Made by a program: the position numbers and the translations under genes. Shown piece by piece: positions 55,174-64,000 of a stretch of 64,000 nt of DNA. How positions within the stretch are numbered: position 1 is the first letter of the stretch; the number at the start of each line of letters is the position of its first letter. The DNA comes from Impatiens glandulifera (Eukaryota; Streptophyta; Magnoliopsida; Ericales; Balsaminaceae), in the NCBI RefSeq assembly GCF_907164915.1, contig NC_061862.1, positions 79,325,718 to 79,389,717 of the forward strand. Direction: 5' to 3'. A model generated the notes under the pieces. It was not told the DNA's origin. It did not search any database and saw only the letters and a program-made list of their open reading frames with translations.

Positions 55174-55881
55174 ATGTTCACATCAATATCTTCTCTGATC
55201 TCTATGTTGTTTTTTGTTATCACGTTGATACAACTTGGTGATACAAGACAAATTCCAAGCCAATCAAAGCCTGAACTATTTGGCATAAAATCCGAGACAT
55301 CCTCATCGTCTAATCCAACCTTTTTTGGACATGCCCCCAGCCCCAAATCTCCACATGCTCCAAAAACACACTTTTGGAATAAAAAACACTCACCACCTCC
55401 CCCATCTGATCTAGATCCAACATTCCCAGGACAATCCGATGATCCCTCCCTAACAGACCCATCTTTTCCGGGAACGACAAACCCCGATCCCTCCCTAACA
55501 GACCCATCTTTTCCGGGAACGACAAACCCCGATCCCTCCCTAACAGACCCATCTTTTCCGGGAATGACAAACCCCGATCCCTCCCTACCACCACCAACTT
55601 TTTCGGGAATGACAAATCCCGATCCCTCGCTACCACCACCAACCTTTTCGGGAATGACAAACCCCGATCCCTCCCTACCAGCCCCAACTTCTCCGGGAAT
55701 GACAAATCCCGATGTCCCAATCGATGGAGACTTGCCACAACCCGAGTCTCCTTCTCTACCAAATCCAACCTTTTCAGGACTACAAACACCTAATTCTCCC
55801 TTATTTCCATCCCCAATTGGCTCGGGACTACCGAATCCCGGGTCACCCTCACTACCAGTCCCATCGTTCGAAACTAATTAG
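55174..55881 (+). CDS. Secreted proline-rich repeat protein (cell-wall type)
   Basis: 235 residues, single exon, intact. The N-terminus MFTSISSLISMLFFVITLIQ is a strong signal peptide, probably cleaved after about residue 22-24, so the protein should enter the secretory pathway and the cell wall. Residues 25-89 are Pro/Ser-rich with SPPPPS, a possible extensin-like hydroxyproline site. Residues 90-179 (55441-55710) are six tandem 15-residue units, DPSLTDPSFPGTTNP grading into DPSLPPPTFSGMTNP. The C-terminus repeats a looser (S)LPNPxFSG pattern. No enzyme domain. A TATA box is well placed. I do not recognise a named family. Base composition is markedly higher in C than the flanks on the sense strand. 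Likely the only intact host gene here. Confidence 0.8.
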   Translation: MFTSISSLISMLFFVITLIQLGDTRQIPSQSKPELFGIKSETSSSSNPTFFGHAPSPKSPHAPKTHFWNKKHSPPPPSDLDPTFPGQSDDPSLTDPSFPGTTNPDPSLTDPSFPGTTNPDPSLTDPSFPGMTNPDPSLPPPTFSGMTNPDPSLPPPTFSGMTNPDPSLPAPTSPGMTNPDVPIDGDLPQPESPSLPNPTFSGLQTPNSPLFPSPIGSGLPNPGSPSLPVPSFETN

Positions 55882-56962
55882 TATCATTTGTTGAATTTTA
55901 TATTCCGATTCCTCCAAAAGATAATAATAATTTGAAGGGTCGATGGATTAAATATCATGATCATTTTAATAAAATGAATAATAACATATTTCCTTATTAT
56001 TGTGTTATAAAAATAATATCTATATTATTATTAGCTACCATGTATGAAGCATCTTTTGTTTGTGTACTTAATATCAAATTAGGCAGAAATTATCCAAATA
56101 AGATAAAAAAAAACTATGAAAAAAATTGGTCGTTTTATTAACAAATAAAAGAACATCATATTTATGTGTAAGGAAGATATATACTGCATATTTTGTCTTA
56201 AAGTTGGAATATTAATGATTTATAATTATTTGGATTTACATAAAATTTAGTTATAATTACTGATAATTTGAAAGTAGATTTATGCTAATTATTTATTTTT
56301 TAAAATTAAAGGAGAACTATCATGATACCCCACAGGGATTATGAATGTGGTCACAAGGGATTAAACACATAATCTGCTAACACTCTTAACCATTTAACCA
56401 AATGCAAAATTTATCGTCTGACAGCTCGAACCCAAGACCTCTAAAAGAGACTGGAGATATCCACCTCTTATTACCGATAAGTTAGAAGAGAGGATGATAC
56501 AGGCTCATTACATAGTATAATTTCATTTAATTAATTAGTGATTAACTAAGTGTGACAAAAACAAAATAAAATATTAGATATAACAATACAAACTTACTTA
56601 TTTGGACTCTTAGACTATTAGATTTTGAGATCGCATCGTGAAGCACACAATCATGCATATGATGTTGACCCTCGCACCTAGGTAATATATATATATATAT
56701 ATATTAGATTTTGGCTTGTTAACTAAAATTGGATGTAATTTCAAAATTGTATGCAGAACCGCATTAAATTGACAACTCACGGTTTATGTACTACGGTAAA
56801 AAGTAAAGAATTTGTCGTATTTTTTGTGATGGGCCAAGATTTATATAAACATTGCTACAACCTTCTTTATTGATGTGTTTTAGTCGGCATCCAACCTCCA
56901 ATATCTCCTACCATACCACACAATACTCTAAAGGTTTTCATATACATTCGAAATTCACTAAT
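55882..56962. other. 3' flank and AT-rich spacer
   Basis: No gene. 56320-56500 is less AT-rich and has TCGAACCCAAGACCTCT and CTTAACCATTTAACCAAA, phrases often seen in worn retroelement ends. (TA)n at 56682-56702. Confidence 0.4.
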
Positions 56963-58388
56963 GCATATTACTTCACACTCTATTGTCAATCTAGTCATCC
57001 CTATAGTTCGAGATAATTTTTTTTTATACCACAAATCATTTCTCCATTGTAGGAACAAATGAATACATAATATTGAGAAATTAAAAAGACCAACATGTTA
57101 AACTCTTATTTATTGAAGCAATAATATTGTTTTTTTAATTTTGGTGTTGTTCAGTGATAGGAGGGACAATACATTTTAAGACAAAATCATCATCCTTTAG
57201 TTATTTTTAAATAACATCATATTTAGTAAGAATAATGGTAAGATACTCAAATAGATATTAAACTCGAACTAGCAAACACAATTTATAGATATACATTCAA
57301 ATAAACATCAATTCATATTGCTAGTGTTAATGAAGAATTCTATGATGTTTTTGAAGATAACATACTATATGATATTTCTAAATACTACTCTATGGAAATT
57401 ATAAAAAGACAAGGTTTGATCATATTTTCCATTCTTTGTAAAATTGTAAGTTTAAATTCTTATAAGAGAGAAGGGAGAGAATGATTTCGGTATTATCTTA
57501 ATAAAGTTAGATAAATAATTCTTTTATTTGTGTTGTTTTTGTTGTTCATCCCATTATAAGTCTGAAAATCTTACAATTATTTTGGCATTGTTTGACACCT
57601 AGAACCCAACACGAGGAAGACTAATAATTGTGTATGTTTGTTTGGGTAGTTGAAATGTTAGTGAAATAAGAGAAGGCAATGCATGTTACTTCACACTCTA
57701 TTGTCAATGTAGTCATCCATATTATTCGAGATAAAAAAATTTTATACCACGAATAATTTCTCCATTGTAGGAACAAATGACTACATAATATTGAAAAATT
57801 AAAAAGACCAACATGTTAACCTCTTATTTGTTGAAGCAATAATATTTTTTTTAATTTCCGTGTTGTTGTTCAGTGATAGGAGGGAGAGCCAAATGAGGAT
57901 GAACTGATGATGCATAAGAAAATTAATAATCTTCATTGATGAGAAAAATGTTCATTATAATAATAATCTAAAAAATGCTGGTCTTGTGTTCAAACAAAAT
58001 CAACTATAAATTAAGGTAAATTATTTTAACTTCTAAATAAGAACAATACATTTTAAGACAAAATCATCACCCTTTAATAATTTTTAAATAACATCATATT
58101 TAGTGAGAATAATGGTAAGATATTCAAATAGATATTAAACTCCAACTAGCAAACGCAGTTATATATATATATATTCAAATAAATGAAAATCAAGTTATAG
58201 TAATTTGATTTATTTATTTGTGTTCTTTTAGTTGTTCATCCCATTATAAGTCTGAAAATCTTACAATTATTTGGCATTGTTTGACACCTAGAACCCAAGA
58301 CGAGGAAGACTAACAATTGTGTATGTTTATTTGTAACGGCTATGTATGTTTGGGTAGTTGAGATGTTAGTGAAATAAGAGAAGGCAAT
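56963..58388. repeat. 0.7-kb tandem duplication
   Basis: Unit 1 (56963-57680) and unit 2 (57681-58388) both start GCAT.TTACTTCACACTC and end GAAATAAGAGAAGGCAAT. Unit 2 has an extra block around 57890-58040, and unit 1 has its own extra block near 57310-57510. No coding content is evident. Confidence 0.85.
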
Positions 58389-59924
58389 GGTGGTCGATCG
58401 TTTATGTGTTGATATTTTTTTTTATTGATGGTGACCATTAAAGGTAGCTAATTTTATTAATTTTTGAAGATCAATTAGTAATCTTAAACCAATAATTCTT
58501 GTAAATATTGTTTACATCCTTGTAATACTGATCAGATTGATGTTATTTTTATTGACCCAACAAGAGATTATTTGTTTCTTACAATGACATTTTAGTTTAT
58601 AACTTATATATGAAATTGATTTTAGTCTTTCCAAACTGTCCTTCAAATTGAATCCATTAAGTTGAGATTAATTTGTTGAGTCAATATTATTGATATGATG
58701 TTACAATTAAATTCACATAACATTGCAGCCTATTAGTAGGAAGTATTTCCAAAATGTGTAATGTATGTAGGGGCTGGACAAGGCAACATATACATTTACA
58801 TGGAGCTTCATCTTCACAGTCCCAATTTTTTAATATATAATAGTATTATTATTAATTTTATATTATATTATTATTACTTTTTTTCTCTTTTCATATTAAA
58901 TATATATTATAATATATATATATATATATAACTTTTTATCTTTATTTTTCCATATTATAATATATTAACCATTTATATCTCATTTTATATTATATATAAA
59001 TATTAATTATATTTCACTGCCCTTTCTATGTTTGTAACATACTAATTTTATAACCATAAATCTGTGCGGCTGTTATTTTCTATCCATATTTTTTTTCTTA
59101 ACTTATTTCTTCTATCCATTTTTAAGTTTATATTTTTTTACTTAAAATTATTATATTCATATTATTTATATATATTATGAATGTTTTATATATGAGATAT
59201 TGTTGTTATAATATATTTAAATCAAATATATATTTTGTTAATTATAAAATTTATAATTATTAATTCTAAAATATTAAAAATTAAAAACAAATTATTTACA
59301 ATTTTAGACTATAGAGTTTTAGTATCTATTCCATTCCAAAAATAGAAATTTCAAAACAATTGGGATTTTTTTGTAATCCGAACCCTTTTTTAATAATATT
59401 AAGGAGAATTATATCTAGAAAAATTCAAAGTAAAATAAGAAATTGAAAGATTTCGTTGAAATTATTCGTTTGGAAATTTCCCGAAAAGTTAATCATATGT
59501 TCTTCTCTACATCGAAATAAAACATCCTCGATTTTTTTCTTTTTGTCAAATAACTGAAATGAGCGGAGCAGTGAAATACTTAGATATCGAAAAGAACACC
59601 ATCGAAGGTACCAAATTAAAAAAAAAAATTCGGGCTGGCCAGAATATATGGCCTTTGATCATCAAAACGAGGAATGGATAACGGTACATAAAGGGGCTGC
59701 CACGTTTATACACATGTAATCAATTGTTTGTATATTTAAAATTAACTTTTTATTAATAAATACTTATTTAATTGATTTTTAAAATTACATGTAATGAATA
59801 ATATAATATTTAATAATTGAAGTTTACAAATTTAATTTAAAATATTATATTTCTCTATTTATAATATATTTTAAAAAATAGTAAATATTAAAATACTAAA
59901 AACATTTGTAATTGATTGCCGACA
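58389..59924. other. AT-rich spacer
   Basis: No gene seen; (TA)n near 58913-58930. A less AT-rich patch at 59560-59710 has no open frame that I recognise. Confidence 0.4.
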
Positions 59925-60012
59925 TATTTTGCCGACACGTATTTTTCAATTACCTGCACAAATATGTGTCGGTAAATCACTAGTAAAAAAAGGGTAAATA
60001 GCTAGCAAACAT

Positions 60013-60300
60013 GGCGATTGTTGTTTAGAAAAATCGCTACTACTGTTCATAATAGCGATTGGAATCAAATCCAATCGCAACTACTTATGTAATGGCGATT
60101 GGTCCTTTAACCAATCGCTACTAGCTTGAATGAAAAACAATTGGTTATAAAACCAACCGCTACTAGAGTTTTTGAAGATTAACCGCGATTGGAAAAGAAA
60201 CCAATCGCTATGATTTTATAAGTGGCGATTGGATAACTAACCAATCGTCATTTTTTAAGTATATAAAACGATTGAATCAAGACCAATCGCTATAACATGG
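60013..60300. repeat. Left subterminal hairpin array of the CACTA element
   Basis: Successive GCGATTGG...CCAATCGC inverted pairs (about six) separated by short spacers; each can fold alone. Two further pairs near 60980-61050. Confidence 0.85.
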
Positions 60301-62034
60301 AATTCCCTTAAATAGTTTAAATTGAATGTATACCTATCAATACCAATAGTACTAAATGATTTTAAGATTGTCTTGAAAAAATTATGATTTTAATAGGTGT
60401 ATAACAATCTGATTTTTTTTTTTGTCGAATGATTAAAACACAATATATAAAAACATTAAAAATTTTAGAACAGATAATGATTTAGAATTTTGTAAAATTT
60501 CTCAAACTAGCATATGAGAACATATTAGATATCCTTTCATAATAATAGCATTTAGACCATTAGTTTGTATGTGTTAATAATATATATCATTTAAATCAAT
60601 CAATTTGGGTTAATTATTATATTTTGGTTTTATAGTTGTGATCTTGTTTGTATTGTATTTTTATCATTTTTTACTAATCTATATTTAAAAAATAAATTAT
60701 TTTAAATTTGTTATTTAAGTTACACAAATTATTACTTATTATTGTAATGAGAATTTTTTCAACATTATTTATTTTGTCAATACTTAAAAGTCTATTCCAT
60801 ATAAAACTATTACATTAAATTTATTTTTTTTCAACATTATCATAAAAATTATTTTTATAAATTTTTATTGATAATATTAAAAAAAATATTTAAATTAATG
60901 ACCATGGGACTCGAACCCATTAAATTAATCTAATATATCAGCTATTGAACAAAAATCTAATCTCAATATTACATTTCAGCGATCGAATAAAAACCAATCG
61001 CCATTTTTAAGTCATATCAGCGATTTAATAAAAACCAATCGCGGTTTCCTTTTTAAACCCTATCCCTCGTTAGCTGAAGGAAGAATGAAGATCGAAAAGG
61101 AATCTTCTCAAATCGATTCTACCTCTTCCTTCTCCTTTTCGAAAATTTGAATCCAGTCGGAGTTGTGTTTGCTGAGTTTAGACGGCGTTGAATCCAAGGC
61201 GACCGAAGAAATCTCGCTCCTATTTGAATCACTGAACTCAATTTCTTGAAGAATTCTCCCGATTCTCTTCTTCTTCCTTCTTATGTTAGGTACGGATTTC
61301 CTCTCTGTTATTGCTAAATTGATTAAAATCTGTCCAAATTCTAACTATATGTAATGGATCTGATGCTGCGATGTATTTAGATGAAACTCGTATCTTACTT
61401 CTCTATGAGACTATGAACGCCTTCTTGATGATTATATAACTGAAATATGTTTATAATTACTATTTCTCTACTTTATTCCTCAGTTTTATATATAGATGCG
61501 TATTCCTTTCTCATAAGTTTATTGCCATATCACATGTTATATGTGATATGTATGTATCTATGGTGTGGCGTTTTATGACATTATAATACATGCCAGAAGC
61601 CATAATGACAACATATCAATAGATTTTCATTCTTCAATGTTCTTACAACTACTGTTATGCTCATCTGAAAATATGTGTCAATGAAGTCAATTGTTACAGA
61701 TTCAAGTAAAAGATGAAAGGTTTTACATTTTCAATAATTGTGAACAATTAATTTCTTCATGTTTGGATTTGTGAAATATTTGATAATTTGTAGATCTAGC
61801 GTCTCTATGGTTTATTTTATGAATGTTTTGATGATTGTGAGACCTTTCATCAAGTACTTATTCAGATAGGGGATTATTAACCTTTTGAAGAGGTTTGGTG
61901 GGTTTTACCATATACTTTTATTGGTTACCTTACTTTTCTTGAAAACCACTACTTTACCGACAAATTTCAGGTTCTTCTTTCATATTTTGTACTAAATATA
62001 ATATTTTGAATCTAACATTACATTTTAATTGCAG
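60301..62034 (+). other. 5' part of the CACTA element before the recognised exons
   Basis: AT-rich to about 61060, including GACTCGAACCCAT near 60907, a tRNA-B-box-like string. From about 61080 a transcript-leader-like CT-rich stretch (TCTTCTTCCTTCTTATGTTAG) is followed by GTACGG at 61291, a plausible 5'-UTR intron donor. The acceptor would be the AG at 62033-62034. Earlier coding exons were not identified. Confidence 0.4.
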
Positions 62035-62871
62035 AAACGAAGTGCTACCAGCAGATAAAACAAAAAGAAATCAAAATATGGACATCGTTCTGGAATCAAA
62101 TCATTTACACAGATACGACGAGAAATGGTAAGACTTATTTTTCAACTTTGTTTTCAAATTAATTGAAATTTAACTTACATTCTCAGGAAGTTCAAGAAGG
62201 ATCGGTTCCATCCTATGAAGATTTGTTTTTAGCGACTAGGACCAAAAAAGATAAAACTGTTGATCCATAGATTCTAGAGAAAGTGGTAAGTATATATATA
62301 AAATATGTTTACTTTACATTTTATCTATTATTGGTATTAACATATTTTGTTATAGGATGGATTAAGAAAGTTGCGAGCTAAACGTCCCGACATTTCTGAT
62401 GTCGATTTGGCTGAAGAAGTTTTTGGTCCTCAAGAGAAGGGAAAAATTATAGGAATGGGATCGGTTTTAGCTTCCAGAGTTAGAGGGCCTGCAATGTCAA
62501 AAAAAGACCTATGTCGAGAGAATGTAACAATTCAAAGAAAATTCGATGATATAGAAAGATGAATGGAAGAGAGGATGAGGATGGAAAGGGCTCAAATGAA
62601 TGCTGAAATGGAAGAGAGATTGAGGATAGAGAAAGCTGAAATGGAAGAGAGGTTGAGGATAGAGAAAGCTGAAACTGAAGAGAGGTTGAGGATAGGGAGA
62701 GCCGAGATGATGAGTTTTATGTCGCAGTTTATACCCGACGGTACATCGATAGATCCTACATTATTTGCCCAATTTACTAATTTTGGCGGTCAATCATCGG
62801 GTCAAGGATCATCAACCGCAATTCCACCGGTTCAACAAGACGACGATAATTCTGGGGAAGACGCGAATTAA
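62035..62871 (+). pseudogene. Plant Ptta/En/Spm transposase-like accessory protein (TnpA type)
   Basis: Three exons with GT..AG introns: 62035-62127 (KRSATSR-stop-NKKKSKYGHRSGIKSF, then QIRREM), 62187-62285 (EVQEGSVPSYEDLFLATRTK, then ILEKV), and 62356-62871 (LRKLRAKRPDISDVDLAEEV, EKGKIIGMGSVLASRVRG, then a Glu/Arg-rich coiled coil and an acidic end). This is the C-terminal half of the plant transposase Ptta/En/Spm family (I associate it with PF03004), DNA-binding helpers of CACTA transposition that bind subterminal repeats. Three in-frame stops (TAA, TAG, TGA at 62560) fit CAA, CAG and CGA with C-to-T. Four near-identical MEERLRIEKAE units lie at 62560-62710. Confidence 0.82.
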
Positions 62872-63115
62872 GTAAGAATTTGTGTTAGTTAATGTTGGTG
62901 TAATACTACTTTGATTTTAAATATTGGTGTTAAGAAACTTCTTTTGTTATGATTTTGGTTAATATTGGTTATGATGATTTTGGTTAATATTGTTTATGAT
63001 AATTTTGGTTAATATTGGTTCAATTGTGTATTTGTTGTGTTACAGTAGTAGTTATATTTTCGGTTTTACAGGTATTTGTAATATAATTATTAAATGTAAT
63101 ATTATTATTTATATA

Positions 63116-63560
63116 GTAGGTTGCGATTGGTTTTATCCAATCGCCATAAGAGTATAGGTAAGTTGCGATTGGTCTTCTACCAATTGTCAGAAACTGTAAG
63201 GAAGTTGCGATTGGTCTTCTACCAATCGCTAGAGACTGTATGGAAGTTGCGATTGGTCTTCTACCAATCGCCAGAGACTCTATGGAAGTTGCGATTGGTC
63301 TTCTACCAATCGCCAGAGACTGTATGGAAGTTGCGATTGGTGTTCAACCAATCGCCATTGAGTATAGGTAAATTTCGATTGGTTTTAATCCAATCGCCAT
63401 AAGATTATAGCGATTGGTATTATACTAATTGCCGCTTCCAATTAAGACAACGACGAGGAAACCTCTACCGATTGATGGCGATTGTGTTATAACCAATCGC
63501 TATATATCTACAGCGACTGGTTTAGAGGCTAATAGCGATTGGGATACCAATCGCTATAAA
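63116..63560. repeat. Right subterminal hairpin array of the CACTA element
   Basis: At least eight GCGATTGGTCTTCTACCAATCGC-type hairpin units, several at a ~60-bp period with near-identical spacers (GGAAGTT). A 93-codon frame through it is an artefact of the repeat period. Confidence 0.88.
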
Positions 63561-63745
63561 CTCTTTTTTTACTAGTGAATCTTTAACGGCGCATATTTAT
63601 ACCGGCACAAGTCTATGTGTCGGAATAGTCGACCTTTGTCGACTCCACTTTTACTGACAGTATTTATGTGACGGTAAAATAATTAGTGGCAAATATATAC
63701 GCCGAAACTTGTTTTATGTGTTGGTAAAAGTTTTTTTTGTAGTAT

Positions 63746-64000
63746 GGAAAGATAATAATTTTTTAAATGCATCGTTCTAAGGAACTATTTTTTTTCTTTC
63801 ATTAAATACATATATACTTTCAAATATTTGCTAAGAAATCGAAGACGAACAATTGAAACTTAGTGAAATTGATGTTTATATTTAATAATTATAAAATTTA
63901 TTTTGTTCATATTTATCTCTTAGTGTATATTAACTAAAACTATGACTAATTAATAATTATGTATTTTTTTTGTACGATAATGCCAACAATTAACCGAAAA
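63746..64000. other. AT-rich edge with dispersed repeat copy
   Basis: 63825-63950 matches 49565-49690 (AATTGAAACTTAGTGAAATT, GATGTTTATATTTAATAATT). No gene. Confidence 0.55.

Larger units (their letters stand above)
59978..63577 (+). mobile_element. CACTA (En/Spm) transposon with accessory gene only
   Basis: 3600 bp with terminal inverted repeat CACTAGTAAAAAAAG and the 3-bp target duplication AAT (59975-59977 and 63578-63580). Subterminal GCGATTGG..CCAATCGC repeats lie at both ends. It carries a Ptta/En/Spm-type gene (62035-62871) but no DDE transposase gene, so it would depend on another element for movement. Confidence 0.92.
59925..63745. mobile_element. Older CACTA-like terminal region interrupted by the CACTA element
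   Basis: Left part 59925-59977 (TTGCCGACATATTTTGCCG, ATGTGTCGGTAAAT) and right part 63578-63745 (ACCGGCACAAG, TATGTGTCGG, GACGGTAAAAT, TTGGTAAAAGTTTTTTTTGT then AGTA) share GCCGACA/TGTCGG words and look like one subterminal array. The right end resembles a worn CACTA terminus (TTGTAGT). A matching left terminus was not found. Confidence 0.45.

Noticed and set aside
55310..55789. Antisense frame across the proline-rich gene
   Set aside because: Mirror of the 45-bp repeat; the sense strand has a signal peptide, TATA box and sensible stop.
56867..57058. Minus-strand 63-codon frame in the tandem duplication
   Set aside because: Not preserved in the second unit of the duplication and no recognisable motif.
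60900..60925. GGTTCGAGTCCCAT-like string as a tRNA gene or SINE B box
   Set aside because: No A box, no cloverleaf and no SINE body around it.
63121..63402. 93-codon frame KLRLVFYQSPETVWK repeated
   Set aside because: Artefact of the ~60-bp subterminal hairpin period in the CACTA element.

Overview
This window looks like nuclear DNA of a flowering plant. It is AT-rich and dominated by LTR retrotransposons primed by initiator tRNA-Met, with CACTA (En/Spm) DNA transposons, MITEs, long (TA)n tracts and decayed plant gene pieces that keep GT..AG introns. The retroelement style recalls Lamiales/asterid genomes, but that placement is from memory and weak. Only one host gene looks intact: a small secreted proline-rich protein at 55174-55881.

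Layout. 1-9582: minus-strand Ty1/copia element (copy 1), cut by the window edge. 9583-11266: remnant of a class-3 lipase gene (minus strand), trapped between copy 1 and copy 2. 11267-24722: complete plus-strand copy 2 of the same family, 13.5 kb, with target duplication TGGAC. 24723-30163: AT-rich DNA with a CDKF;4/MHK-like kinase pseudogene and a DUF4283 retroelement ORF pseudogene. 30169-33427: non-autonomous Ty3-like element (gag-protease only). 33900-35670: a decayed, unidentified multi-exon gene. 36861-38573: a simple-sequence satellite arranged as a giant inverted repeat between ~87-bp direct repeats. 39551-48082: minus-strand Tnt1-like copia element (target duplication CTCCA). It carries a second non-autonomous Ty3-like element in one LTR (39692-41991) and a solo LTR of the copy 1/2 family inside its protease region (45391-46559). 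49911-54374: coding-free CACTA-like element with an embedded MITE. 55113-55881: the proline-rich protein gene. 56963-58388: a 0.7-kb tandem duplication. 59978-63577: CACTA element with an En/Spm-type accessory gene, sitting inside an older element end.

Most notable observation. The copy 1/copy 2 family carries three extra genes between pol and the 3' LTR, here called A, B and C. All three are diverged paralogues of one domain; the third has a long basic/coiled-coil tail. In both copies each gene is preceded by a TATA-like box 66-117 bp before its ATG, so each may be a separate transcription unit inside the retrotransposon. The A, B and C types match across copies, so the triplication predates both insertions. 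Most premature stops in all elements fit C-to-T (or G-to-A) changes of Gln, Arg or Trp codons, as expected for methylated, silenced DNA.
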